From: Hymenobacter sedentarius
GTDB lineage: Bacteria > Bacteroidota > Bacteroidia > Cytophagales > Hymenobacteraceae
DNA length: 64,000 nt
Assembly: GCF_001507645.1 (NCBI RefSeq)
Contig: NZ_CP013909.1
Span: 3,596,001-3,660,000 of the forward strand
Reading direction: 5' to 3'
Shown here: piece by piece, positions 8,687 to 16,757 of the stretch
How positions within the stretch are numbered: the first letter of the stretch is position 1
Layout: every line of letters begins with the position of its first letter
The notes under the pieces: model-generated
What the model saw: the letters and a program-made list of their open reading frames with translations, nothing else
Told to the model about the DNA's origin: nothing
The model's database searches: none
Program-made: the position numbers and the translations under genes

Positions 8687-10255
8687 TTAGCCTTTCGCGG
8701 TGAGCGTCACATACGGTATGATGCATTCCTCCAGCGAGATGCCGCCGTGCTGGAACGTGTCCTTGTAGTAGTTCACGTAGTAGTTGTAATTGTTGGGATA
8801 GGCGAAGAAGTAGTCGCCAATCGTGAAGACGTACGCGGTGCTCACGTTTTCGCGCGGCAGGAAAATGTTTTCCGGCTTGCGCACCACGTACACGTCGCGC
8901 GAATCTTCGAAGCCCAGGTTTTTGCCGTGCTTGTAGCGCAGGTTGGTGTTGGTGTTGCGGTCGCCCACAATCTTGTAGGGGCGCTTGCAGCGGATGGTGC
9001 CGTGGTCGGTGGTGATGATGAGCTTGCCCTTTTTCTCGGCAATCTGCTGCATCATTTCATACAGCGGCGAGTGCAGGAACCACGAGCGGGTGATGCTGCG
9101 GTAGGCCGATTCGTCGGCGGCCAGCTCCCGAATCATGGCCATGTCGGTGCGGGCGTGCGAGAGCATGTCCACGAAGTTGTACACGATGACGTTGCACTTG
9201 TAGTTGTTGTGCAGGTTGCTCATCTTGCCCAGCAAGTCCTTGCCCGCCTGCAGGTTGGTCACCTTGTTGTAGCTGTGCTTGACCTTCTGGTTGTTCTTCT
9301 GGAAGTTGATTTCCATGAACTCGGATTCGTGCAGGTTTTTGCCTTCGTCGTCGTCGTCGGTCACCCAAAGGTTGGGGTACTTTTTCTGAATCTCGCCGGG
9401 CATCATGCCTGAGAAAATGGCATTGCGCGCGTAGGCCGTGGTAGTGGGCAAGATGGCGTAGTACATCTCCTCGCTGTCCACGGTGAATAGCTCGGTGATG
9501 ATGGGTTCGAGCACTTTCCACTGGTCGTAGCGCAGGTTGTCAATCAGCACAAAGTACACGGGCGTGTCGCCGGTGGCCTTCAGCGTGGGAAAGACCCGCT
9601 CTTTAAAGAGCTGGTGCGACATGAGCGGCGCGTCGTCGTCGCGGCCATTCACCCAATCCTCGTAGTTCTCCGTGATGAAGCGGCCGAAGTAGGTGTTGGC
9701 CTCGTCCTTCTGCATGTTGAAAACCTCGGCCATGCTCTTGCCCTCGGTTTCATTGATTTCCAGCTCCCAGTACACCAGCTTCTTATACACCTCGGCCCAC
9801 TCGGCGGGCGTGAGGCGGTCAGAAAGCTGCATGCCCAGTTGGCGGAAGTCGCGCTGGTAGCCGCTGTTGGTGGCCTCGCTCACCAGGCGCTTGTTGTCGA
9901 GCACCTTTTTAACAGAGAGAAGTATCTGGCTCGGGTTCACCGGCTTGATGAGGTAATCGGCAATTTTGGCGCCGATGGCCGACTCCATAATATGCTCTTC
10001 CTCGCTCTTGGTAATCATCACCACGGGCACGGTGGGCCGAATGGCTTTGATTTCGCTGAGGGTTTCGAGGCCGGTGAGGCCGGGCATGTTCTCATCAAGA
10101 AACACCAGGTCGTAGCTCTGCTCCTGAATCTGCTCGATGGCATCGGCGCCGCTGTTCACCGGCGTCACGTCATAGCCTTTTTCCTTCAGAAATAATAAGT
10201 GGGGCTTGAGCAGGTCAATTTCGTCGTCGGCCCAGAGAATGGAAGTTTGTTGCAT
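8687..10255 (-). CDS. porX: PorX-type response regulator with PglZ phosphatase-like domain
   Basis: The 522-residue product has an N-terminal CheY-like receiver (residues 1-120) with acidic pocket D10/D11, phospho-acceptor D54 (LVFLDENMPG), T82 and K104 (LIKPVNP). A helical linker precedes a C-terminal PglZ alkaline-phosphatase-superfamily domain. This contains LIDNLRYDQW, ILPTTTAYARNAIFSGMMP with the nucleophile Thr, and ITTDHGTIRC with the metal-binding Asp/His. PorX is known as a response regulator of the type IX secretion system in Bacteroidota, and its PglZ domain acts on phosphodiester bonds of oligonucleotides. No partner kinase PorY or T9SS structural gene lies in this window. The 3' end abuts a large palindrome. 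Confidence 0.93.
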   Translation of the reverse strand: MQQTSILWADDEIDLLKPHLLFLKEKGYDVTPVNSGADAIEQIQEQSYDLVFLDENMPGLTGLETLSEIKAIRPTVPVVMITKSEEEHIMESAIGAKIADYLIKPVNPSQILLSVKKVLDNKRLVSEATNSGYQRDFRQLGMQLSDRLTPAEWAEVYKKLVYWELEINETEGKSMAEVFNMQKDEANTYFGRFITENYEDWVNGRDDDAPLMSHQLFKERVFPTLKATGDTPVYFVLIDNLRYDQWKVLEPIITELFTVDSEEMYYAILPTTTAYARNAIFSGMMPGEIQKKYPNLWVTDDDDEGKNLHESEFMEINFQKNNQKVKHSYNKVTNLQAGKDLLGKMSNLHNNYKCNVIVYNFVDMLSHARTDMAMIRELAADESAYRSITRSWFLHSPLYEMMQQIAEKKGKLIITTDHGTIRCKRPYKIVGDRNTNTNLRYKHGKNLGFEDSRDVYVVRKPENIFLPRENVSTAYVFTIGDYFFAYPNNYNYYVNYYKDTFQHGGISLEECIIPYVTLTAKG

Positions 10256-10613
10256 AGGATAGCGCCACGAACCGGTGGCGAGTTAGTAAAACAGGACGCC
10301 CGGGGCGTCCGTGGGTGAAATTCGCCGGGACACAATCCCAACGCATGGGTTAAACGGTATAACGGCAGCCCTAGTGCCCCCGGCCACCGGCCCAGCCCGA
10401 AAGCTTTACCGTAAACCAGGCAGTTTGGTTATTGCATTGGCACTAGCTCAACCGTGGGGCGGCGGCCAGCCCAAAGGTCTCATTTCTCTCCGGTTCGGTT
10501 GCACACACGGGGCCGCCAGCGGCCGCTGTTGGGCTAAACCCCGCGCGGCCGTCGTTCTTTTGTACCACGATTGCCCCGCTCTACGTCCCGTTGGCCCACC
10601 GCCAACGCCCTTT
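10256..10613. other. Divergent intergenic region between porX and the HD gene
   Basis: These 358 bases separate divergently transcribed porX and the HD-domain gene. Two short perfect hairpins lie near porX. One is at 10263-10280 (CGCCAC paired with GTGGCG) and one at 10294-10310 (GGACGCC, 3-base loop, GGCGTCC). Either could act in the porX 5' leader. A continuous open frame covers most of the region on the plus strand, but its translation is low-complexity and unrelated to any family, so I do not call it coding. No TAnnTTTG box was found. Confidence 0.4.
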
Positions 10614-11843
10614 ATGAACAAAAAGAAAATTTTCAACGACCCGGTCTACGGTTTCGTTACCATTCCCACCGAGCTGTTATTTGACCTCATCGAGCACCGC
10701 TACTTTCAGCGGCTGCGGCGCATTCAGCAGCTGGGCCTCACGGGGTTTGTGTACCCGGGGGCGCTGCACACGCGTTTTCACCACGCGCTGGGTGCCATGC
10801 ACCTCATGTCGTTGGCCTTGCGCACGCTCAAGGACAAGGGCGTAAAGATTTCGGCGGCCGAAGGCGAGGCCGCCCTGGCAGCCATCCTGCTCCACGACGT
10901 GGGCCACGGCCCCCTCTCCCACGCCCTGGAAACCGCCATTTTCCAGGATGTGCCGCACGAGCAGCTCTCCCTGTTTCTGATGGAGCGGCTGAATGAGGAG
11001 TTTGAAGGCAAGCTGACCCTGGCCATCGAGATGTTCAAGGGCACGTACAAGCGGCCGTTTTTCCATCAGCTAGTGAGCAGCCAGCTCGACATGGACCGCC
11101 TCGACTACCTCAACCGCGACTCCTTCTATACCGGCGTGGAGGAAGGCCGCCCCGGCGCCGACCGCCTCATCAAGATGCTGCGCGTGCACGACGAGCGGCT
11201 GGTGCTGGAAGAGAAAGCCGTGTATTCAGTCGAAAATTTCCTGGTGAGCCGCCGCCTGATGTACTGGCAGGTGTACTTGCACAAGACCGTGACCAGCGCC
11301 GAGCAAATGGTAATCCGGGTGGTGCAGCGGGCCCGCGACCTGGCCCGCCAGGGCGTAGACGTGCCCGCCAATAGCTGCCTGGGCTATTTCCTAGGCCGCG
11401 CCGTGACTTTGGCCGACTTCGAGCGCGACGACAAAATATTGAGCCACTTCGTGGAACTCGACGACCACGACTTCTGGTCGGCCATAAAAAACTGGGCTGG
11501 GCACCCCGATAAAGTGCTCAGCTACCTCGCCAAAAGCATTTTGAACCGCAACCTGCTCAAGATTGTGCTCTCGCCCGAGCCGTTCGACGAAGAATTCCGC
11601 CTGGGCATTCAGGAGCTGATTGAAGAGAAATTTAACCTGCCCCCCGCCGAAGCCGCCCTGCTCATGATACCGGGCCGCCTGAGCAACAGCGCCTACAACG
11701 CCGAGAGCCTGGAGCCCATTGAGATTCTTACGAAAAGAGGCGACGTAGTAAACGTGATGGAAGCCTCCGACCTGCCCAATATCCGCGCCCTGAGCCAGCG
11801 CGTGGAGAAGTTCTACATCTGCTACCCCAAGGAGATTGTGTAG
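10614..11843 (+). CDS. HD-superfamily phosphohydrolase
   Basis: The 409-residue product carries the HD metal-binding set. TRFHHALGAMH has H56/H57, LLHDVGHGPLSH has H94/D95 with H98 and H103, and SQLDMDRLDYLNRDS supplies the distal Asp. This order is found in dGTPase-like and YwfO-type HD proteins that hydrolyse nucleoside phosphates. The exact substrate is not evident. The ATG at 10614 begins MNKKKIFNDPVYGFV, which matches the family N-terminus; the in-frame extension to 10311 has no resemblance to it. An element of the palindrome B family follows, then lpxD. Confidence 0.85.
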   Translation: MNKKKIFNDPVYGFVTIPTELLFDLIEHRYFQRLRRIQQLGLTGFVYPGALHTRFHHALGAMHLMSLALRTLKDKGVKISAAEGEAALAAILLHDVGHGPLSHALETAIFQDVPHEQLSLFLMERLNEEFEGKLTLAIEMFKGTYKRPFFHQLVSSQLDMDRLDYLNRDSFYTGVEEGRPGADRLIKMLRVHDERLVLEEKAVYSVENFLVSRRLMYWQVYLHKTVTSAEQMVIRVVQRARDLARQGVDVPANSCLGYFLGRAVTLADFERDDKILSHFVELDDHDFWSAIKNWAGHPDKVLSYLAKSILNRNLLKIVLSPEPFDEEFRLGIQELIEEKFNLPPAEAALLMIPGRLSNSAYNAESLEPIEILTKRGDVVNVMEASDLPNIRALSQRVEKFYICYPKEIV

Positions 11844-11862
11844 CGTTGACGCAAAAACTATA

Positions 11863-11964
11863 GACCGTCATGCTGAGCGCAGCCGAAGCATCTCTACTGC
11901 AACAATAAGCCAACGGACTCAACGAAGCGGTGGAGATGCTTCGGCTGCGCTCAGCATGACGGTC
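11863..11964. repeat. Perfect 32-base inverted repeat (element B, copy 1)
   Basis: Arms 11863-11894 and 11933-11964 are perfect complements around a 38-base loop. The arm core (TCATGCTGAGCGCAGC followed by CGAAGCATCTC) recurs at 26483-26580. The loops of the two copies also share a CTCAACGA motif. It lies between the HD gene and lpxD, 20 bases before the lpxD promoter-like box. Confidence 0.9.
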
Positions 11965-11983
11965 TTTTCAGCCTGCCAACCAC

Positions 11984-11991
11984 TAAATTTG
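11984..11991 (+). promoter_or_regulatory. Putative -7 promoter box of lpxD
   Basis: TAAATTTG fits the Bacteroidota TAnnTTTG box and ends 6 bases before the lpxD ATG. This would give a nearly leaderless lpxD transcript. No -33 partner was identified with confidence. Confidence 0.4.
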
Positions 11992-11997
11992 CGGACT

Positions 11998-13038
11998 ATG
12001 GAATTTACTGTTCAGCAAATCGCCGAAGTTCTCGGCGGCACTGTGGAAGGCGACGCCACCCAGCCCATTTCCAGCCTGGCCAAGATCGAAGAAGCCCAGG
12101 CCGGCTCGCTCACGTTTCTCTCCAATACCAAATACAAGTCTTTTCTCTACGAAACGGGCGCCTCCGCCATCATCGTAGGCCGCAGCCTTGAGCTGCGAAA
12201 TGCCATCAAGCCCGCTCTGATTCGGGTAGAAGACCCCTACTCTGCTTTTAGCCAGCTCCTCGAATTCTATGCCCAGGCCACCCGCACCGGCAAGCGCGGC
12301 GTGGAGCAGCCTTCCTTCATCGGCGAGACCTCGGAAATTGGCTCAGGCCACTACCGGGGCGCTTTTTCCTACATCGGCGATAATTGCAAGCTGGGCGAAA
12401 ACGTGCTGATTTTCCCGCACGCCTACATCGGCGACCGGGTCACGATTGGCAACGGCAGCATCATCCACGCCGGCGCCAAGATTTATTCCGATACAGTAAT
12501 TGGACAGTTTTGCGTCGTGAAGGCCGGCGCCGTGGTGGGCACCGACGGCTTCGGCTTTGCCCCACAGCCCGATGGCTCCTATAAGGCCATCCCGCAGATT
12601 GGCAATGTGGTGCTGGAAGACTACGTGAGCATCGGGGCCAACGCCACCATCGACTGCGCCACCCTTGGCTCAACCCGCGTGGGCCGGGGCAGCAAAATCG
12701 ACAACTTGGTGCAGCTGGCCCACAACGTCGAAATCGGCCAGCATACGGTCATTGCTTCCCAAACCGGCATCGCCGGCTCGGCCAAAATCGGCGACCATTG
12801 CGTGCTGGCCGGGCAGGTGGGCATGGCCGGGCACGTCACGCTAGCCAACAAAACCACCGTCACGGCCCAGTCGGGTGTGGGCAAAAACGTGAAGCAGGAA
12901 GGCTTGATTCTACAAGGCTCCACGGCCTTTGATTTCAAGCAGAACCAGCGCGCCCAAATCGTTTTCCGCCGGCTGCCCGAACTGGAGCAGCGCGTCGAGC
13001 GCTTGGAGAAGGCGAAAAGCACGACGGAAAAGCCCTAG
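11998..13038 (+). CDS. lpxD: UDP-3-O-(3-hydroxyacyl)glucosamine N-acyltransferase LpxD
   Basis: The 346-residue product adds the second hydroxyacyl chain in lipid A synthesis, at the cytoplasmic face of the inner membrane. The N-terminal uridine-binding domain (MEFTVQQIAEVLGG; GSLTFLSNTKY) is followed by a left-handed beta-helix of hexapeptide repeats from about residue 105 to 320. The catalytic-type His occurs in LVQLAHNVEIGQHT. The C-terminal helix is charged (ELEQRVERLEKAKS). Length agrees with LpxD (about 340). It heads a same-strand run lpxD, lpxC-fabZ, lpxA and an ABC ATPase. Confidence 0.96.
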   Translation: MEFTVQQIAEVLGGTVEGDATQPISSLAKIEEAQAGSLTFLSNTKYKSFLYETGASAIIVGRSLELRNAIKPALIRVEDPYSAFSQLLEFYAQATRTGKRGVEQPSFIGETSEIGSGHYRGAFSYIGDNCKLGENVLIFPHAYIGDRVTIGNGSIIHAGAKIYSDTVIGQFCVVKAGAVVGTDGFGFAPQPDGSYKAIPQIGNVVLEDYVSIGANATIDCATLGSTRVGRGSKIDNLVQLAHNVEIGQHTVIASQTGIAGSAKIGDHCVLAGQVGMAGHVTLANKTTVTAQSGVGKNVKQEGLILQGSTAFDFKQNQRAQIVFRRLPELEQRVERLEKAKSTTEKP

Positions 13039-13050
13039 CTTTGCAGCTTC

Positions 13051-13132
13051 TTAGTTGTTCGTTGCTAGTTGTCAGTTGTCGGGCCTACGGGTTTTTCACA
13101 GCTAACAACTGACAACCAACAACTGACAACTA
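13051..13132. repeat. A/T-rich imperfect palindrome abutting the lpxC start (element C)
   Basis: The left part, 13051-13080, is built from TTAGTTGT/CAGTTGTC units. It pairs imperfectly with the right part, 13101-13132, built from ACAACTGACAAC units. The right arm ends 5 bases before the lpxC ATG. The composition contrasts with the G/C-rich genes on both sides, and the structure would lie in the lpxC leader of an lpxD-lpxC transcript. Confidence 0.8.
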
Positions 13133-13137
13133 ATGAA

Positions 13138-14532
13138 ATGAACGACAAGCAACACACCATCAAGGCGCCCGTCACGGTGCGCGGCATCGGACTGCACACG
13201 GGCGTAGAAGCCACCATGACGTTTTGCCCCGCGCCCGTGGGCCACGGCTACAAGTTTCAGCGCGTGGACATGCCCGGCCAGCCCATTGTGGACGCCGACG
13301 TGGACAACGTAGTGGACCTGAGCCGCGGCACCACCATCGAGCAGAACGGCGCCCGCATCAACACGGTGGAGCACACCCTGGCCGCCCTGGTGGGCTTGCA
13401 GCTCGACAACGTACTGATACAGCTTTCTGGCCCCGAGCCGCCCATCATGGATGGCTCCTCGGCCGAGTTTATCAAGGCCATCGAAACCGTGGGCCTGGAA
13501 GAGCAGAACGCCCTGCGCAACTACTACGAAATCCCCGAAAGCATTCGCTACGTGGACAATGCTCGTGGTGTGGAAATTGCGGCCCTGCCCCTGTCCGACT
13601 ACCGCCTCACGGTGATGGTGGACTACAACTCGCCGGTGCTGGGCTCGCAGCACGCCACGCTGGCCGACATTGCCCAGTTCGGCGATGAAATTGCTTCGTC
13701 GCGCACCTTCTGCTTTTTGCACGAGCTGGAAATGCTCTACAAAAACAACCTCATTCGCGGCGGCGACCTGAGCAACGCCATTGTGGTAGTAGACCGCGTG
13801 GTGACCGACGACGAGCTCAACGAGCTGGCCAAAATGCTGGGCAAGCCCCGCGTGTCGGTGAAGAAGGAAGGCATCCTGAACAACGTGGACCTTCGCCACA
13901 AAAACGAGCCCGCCCGTCACAAGTTGCTCGACCTCGTGGGCGACCTCGCCCTGGTGGGCCGCCCCCTGAAAGGCCAGATTCTGGCCGCCCGTCCCGGCCA
14001 CGCGGCCAACGTGGCCTTCGCCAAGCGCATCAAGAAAAAAATGCTCGAAGCCCGCAGCAACCCCGTGCCGGTGTACGACATGAACCGCGAGCCGGTGATG
14101 GACATCAACCGCATCATGCAGGTGCTGCCCCACCGCTACCCGTTCCTGCTGATTGATAAAATCATTCACCTCGACGACCAGATGGTGACGTCGGTGAAGA
14201 ACGTGACCATGAACGAGCCGTTCTTTCAGGGCCACTTTCCCGGCAACCCCATCATGCCCGGCGTGCTGCAGGTAGAGGCCATGGCCCAGACCGGCGGCAT
14301 CCTGGTGATGAACACCGTGCCCGACCCCGAAAACTACTGGCAGTACTTTCTGGGCATCGAAAACTGCCGCTTCCGCAAAAAAGTATTGCCCGGCGACACC
14401 ATCTTATTCCACTGTCAGTTGTTAGCTCCCATCAAGCGTGGCATCGCCAAAATGCGCGGCCAGGCTTTCGTGAATGGCAAAGTGGTAATGGACGCCGAAA
14501 TGAGCGCCGCTATTGTTCGCAAAGACGCTTAA
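13138..14532 (+). CDS. lpxC: Bifunctional LpxC deacetylase / FabZ 3-hydroxyacyl-ACP dehydratase
   Basis: The 464-residue product is a fusion. Residues 1 to about 310 are LpxC, the zinc deacetylase that commits UDP-acyl-GlcNAc to lipid A. Metal-ligand motifs include [10 protein letters not shown] (H79) and [15 protein letters not shown]. From about residue 320 the protein is FabZ ([40 protein letters not shown] with the catalytic His and Glu), which dehydrates 3-hydroxyacyl-ACP. Such fusions are known in Bacteroidota and couple the two pathways competing for hydroxyacyl-ACP. The ATG at 13138 starts [20 protein letters not shown], the expected N-terminus; the upstream frame is repeat DNA. Confidence 0.96.
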   Translation: MNDKQHTIKAPVTVRGIGLHTGVEATMTFCPAPVGHGYKFQRVDMPGQPIVDADVDNVVDLSRGTTIEQNGARINTVEHTLAALVGLQLDNVLIQLSGPEPPIMDGSSAEFIKAIETVGLEEQNALRNYYEIPESIRYVDNARGVEIAALPLSDYRLTVMVDYNSPVLGSQHATLADIAQFGDEIASSRTFCFLHELEMLYKNNLIRGGDLSNAIVVVDRVVTDDELNELAKMLGKPRVSVKKEGILNNVDLRHKNEPARHKLLDLVGDLALVGRPLKGQILAARPGHAANVAFAKRIKKKMLEARSNPVPVYDMNREPVMDINRIMQVLPHRYPFLLIDKIIHLDDQMVTSVKNVTMNEPFFQGHFPGNPIMPGVLQVEAMAQTGGILVMNTVPDPENYWQYFLGIENCRFRKKVLPGDTILFHCQLLAPIKRGIAKMRGQAFVNGKVVMDAEMSAAIVRKDA

Positions 14533-14535
14533 AAT

Positions 14536-14645
14536 CATTTAGCATTTATCATTTAACATTTATCAGGACCGGGGCTGCATCTGCTTCATCGAACCTTCAA
14601 GTGTTGATTGTAAAATGTTAATTGTTAAATGATAAATGTTAAATG
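14536..14645. repeat. A/T-rich imperfect palindrome before lpxA (element D, copy 1)
   Basis: The left arm, 14536-14564, is made of CATTTAACATTTATC-like units and the right arm, about 14602-14645, of their complement. The loop is G/C-rich. The right arm ends 5 bases before the lpxA ATG. A related palindrome lies directly before the nif3-like gene at 63552-63680. Confidence 0.8.
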
Positions 14646-14650
14646 ACCTT

Positions 14651-15457
14651 ATGATTTCTCCCCTCGCCTACATTCACCCTTCAGCCCGTATCGCGCCTGG
14701 CGTAACCGTGGAGCCGTTTACGACGATAGCGGCGGATGTCGAGATTGGCGAGGGTAGCTGGATTGGGCCGAACGTGACCATCATGAATGGCGCGCGCATT
14801 GGGCAGCACTGCCAGGTGTTTCCGGGCGCCGTGCTGGGTGCCGTGCCCCAGGATTTGAAATTTGCCGGCGAGCAAACCACCGCCGTGATTGGCGACCACA
14901 CCGTCATTCGGGAATGCGTGACCGTGAACCGCGGCACCGTTGACCGTGGCGAAACCCGCGTGGGCAGCCACTGCCTGCTCATGGCCTACGTGCACGTGGC
15001 CCACGACTGCGTTATCGGCAATCACTGCATTCTGGCCAACACCGTGCAGGTAGCCGGGCACGTTGAGATTGGCGATTATGCCATCATCGGCGGCTCCTCG
15101 GCCGTGCATCAGTTTGTTAAGATTGGGACGCACGCCATGGTTTCGGGCGGCTCATTGGTGCGCAAGGACGTGCCGCCGTTTGTGAAGGCCGGCCGCGAAC
15201 CGCTGTCCTATGCCGGGGCCAACTCGGTGGGCCTGCGCCGCCGCGGCTTCACCGAAGACGCCATCAACCTGGTGCAGCAGTTGTACCGCACGCTGTTTTT
15301 GGGCGGCTTTAATACCCAGGACGCCCTGGCGCAGATTGAGCGGGAGCTGCCGGCCTCGCCCGAACGCGAAATCGCCGTGAGCTTTGTGCGGGCAGCTACG
15401 CGCGGCATCATCAAAGGGCCCAAGCGGGGCCGCACCGACGGCAGCGAAGCGGAATAA
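14651..15457 (+). CDS. lpxA: UDP-N-acetylglucosamine O-acyltransferase LpxA
   Basis: The 268-residue product catalyses the first step of lipid A synthesis. The N-terminal two-thirds is a left-handed beta-helix of hexapeptide repeats (IHPSARIAPGVTVEPF; IGEGSWIGPNVTIMNGARIG). The catalytic His is in MAYVHVAHDCVIGNHC. The C-terminal helical domain carries SVGLRRRGFTEDAINLVQQ, typical of LpxA. The start at 14651 gives MISPLAYIHPSARI, matching the family; an in-frame ATG at 14636 lies within repeat DNA. An ABC ATPase follows after 11 bases. Confidence 0.95.
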   Translation: MISPLAYIHPSARIAPGVTVEPFTTIAADVEIGEGSWIGPNVTIMNGARIGQHCQVFPGAVLGAVPQDLKFAGEQTTAVIGDHTVIRECVTVNRGTVDRGETRVGSHCLLMAYVHVAHDCVIGNHCILANTVQVAGHVEIGDYAIIGGSSAVHQFVKIGTHAMVSGGSLVRKDVPPFVKAGREPLSYAGANSVGLRRRGFTEDAINLVQQLYRTLFLGGFNTQDALAQIERELPASPEREIAVSFVRAATRGIIKGPKRGRTDGSEAE

Positions 15458-15468
15458 GCCACGCTGCC

Positions 15469-16101
15469 ATGCAGATTGTAGCCACCAGCCTGGGCAAGCG
15501 CTTCCAGCGCGACTGGATTTATCGCGGCCTCACGCGCACCTTCCGGCCCGGAAGTGCTACCGCCGTGCTCGGACCCAACGGAGCCGGCAAAAGCACGCTG
15601 CTCAACACCATTTCGGGCCAATTGCTGCCTACTGAGGGCACCTTGGCGTACTCGCTGGCGGGGCGTACGGTAGCCGTGGAGGAGCTGCCGCAGCACCTGG
15701 CGTACGCGGCTCCCTATCTTGAGCTACTTGAGGAGCTGACGCTGCTGGAGATGCTGCACTTCCACACCCGCTTCAAGGCCCTGCGCCCGGGCATGACCAC
15801 CGACAAATTAATTGGGCTGATGTACCTCGAAAAATCCCGCCACCAGCTGGTGCGCGAGTTTTCGTCGGGCATGAAGCAGCGGCTCAAGCTGGCCATGGCG
15901 CTCTATGCCAATGCGCCCCTGCTCCTGCTCGACGAGCCCACCACCAACCTAGATGCCACCGGCGTGGCCTGGTACCAGGAGCACGTGCAAGCCACCCGCG
16001 CTGGCCGTACTCTGCTGCTTAGCTCCAACGTGCCGGCAGAATATGCCTTCTGCGACGAGCAATTGTTGGTGACGGATTTCCAAAATATTCGGGTGGTATA
16101 A
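15469..16101 (+). CDS. ABC transporter ATP-binding protein
   Basis: The 210-residue product is a single ABC ATPase domain. Walker A is GPNGAGKSTLLNT (about residue 37), the signature is FSSGMKQRLKLAM, and Walker B is LLLLDEPTTNLD. No permease gene lies next to it. It begins 11 bases after lpxA, so it is probably in the lpx transcript. The substrate is unknown; an envelope-related export role is only suggested by context. The short length fits a small ATPase of the CcmA/multidrug type. Confidence 0.88.
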   Translation: MQIVATSLGKRFQRDWIYRGLTRTFRPGSATAVLGPNGAGKSTLLNTISGQLLPTEGTLAYSLAGRTVAVEELPQHLAYAAPYLELLEELTLLEMLHFHTRFKALRPGMTTDKLIGLMYLEKSRHQLVREFSSGMKQRLKLAMALYANAPLLLLDEPTTNLDATGVAWYQEHVQATRAGRTLLLSSNVPAEYAFCDEQLLVTDFQNIRVV

Positions 16102-16248
16102 TCCTGCTTTGCCAAGGCTGCAATTGCCTGGTAATTTGACTTGAGCAAGGGCTGACCGGATGCGCTAAAAAGCTAGAAGCAGCCATTGAGCTACCGTTTT
16201 TCAAGTCTGGAACCCCGTAAATACTCAGCTGGAAATTCGCTGGCTCCG

Positions 16249-16256
16249 TATCTTCG
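16249..16256 (+). promoter_or_regulatory. Possible -7 promoter box of the acidic-protein gene
   Basis: TATCTTCG is one base from TAnnTTTG and lies 49 bases before the ATG at 16306. Support is weak, from position and similarity to other boxes in the window. Confidence 0.25.
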
Positions 16257-16305
16257 CGGCCACCTAAGGCACATACCTTCAACTCAACTTAATCCCGCCC
16301 CGGCC

Positions 16306-16668
16306 ATGATTGACCACGAAGACCTGGACGACGACTTGCTCGACGACGACGACCTGGATACCTATGCTGCCAAAGGCGGCGCTGCCGCCATCGGCACTTC
16401 GGAAGACCGACTCTCGGCCAAATACGCCGACTACCTGATGTGGACCGACACAGGCTCCTCGCACGACGAAGCCCTGGACCTGGCCAACATGACGGAGGAA
16501 GAGTTTGTAGAAGCCGAGCGCGCCGAAAACGCCGACCGCGGCGCTTTCACCAGCCTCGACGACGAGGAGGATGACTTCGCGGATGACGATGACGACGAGG
16601 CCGACGAAGGCTACAGCAGCGGCCGCGGAAGCCGCCGCGGCAGCAGCTTCGACAGCGACGATTATTAA
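16306..16668 (+). CDS. Small highly acidic protein of unknown function
   Basis: The 120-residue product is dominated by Asp and Glu. Acidic runs lie at both ends (residues 2-17 and about 83-101), and the tail is a Gly/Ser/Arg segment (GYSSGRGSRRGSSFDSDDY). The central part (SAKYADYLMWTDTGSSHDEA; NMTEEEFVEAERAENAD) looks helical and could be the folded core. No signal peptide or catalytic motif is present. The ATG at 16306 was chosen because upstream codons do not share the composition. A perfect 22-base-arm terminator follows, shared with the convergent DUF4197 gene. I do not recognise the family. Confidence 0.65.
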   Translation: MIDHEDLDDDLLDDDDLDTYAAKGGAAAIGTSEDRLSAKYADYLMWTDTGSSHDEALDLANMTEEEFVEAERAENADRGAFTSLDDEEDDFADDDDDEADEGYSSGRGSRRGSSFDSDDY

Positions 16669-16691
16669 AAGGTGCCCTTTGTAAAGCCCCC

Positions 16692-16735
16692 ATACAAAAA
16701 GCCCCGGCTCAATATTGAGCCGGGGCTTTTTGTAT
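16692..16735. terminator. Bidirectional intrinsic terminator
   Basis: A perfect 44-base palindrome has G/C-rich stems (GCCCCGGCTCAAT) flanked by A-run and T-run (TTTTTGTAT) on opposite sides. It therefore works as a rho-independent terminator in both directions. It lies between the convergent acidic-protein gene and the DUF4197 gene. Confidence 0.85.
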
Positions 16736-16757
16736 AACTAGGTTGCGCTTGGCGGGC

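Noticed and set aside
10311..10613. A 101-residue N-terminal extension of the HD protein
   Set aside because: The extension does not resemble the family and the ATG at 10614 gives the expected N-terminus.
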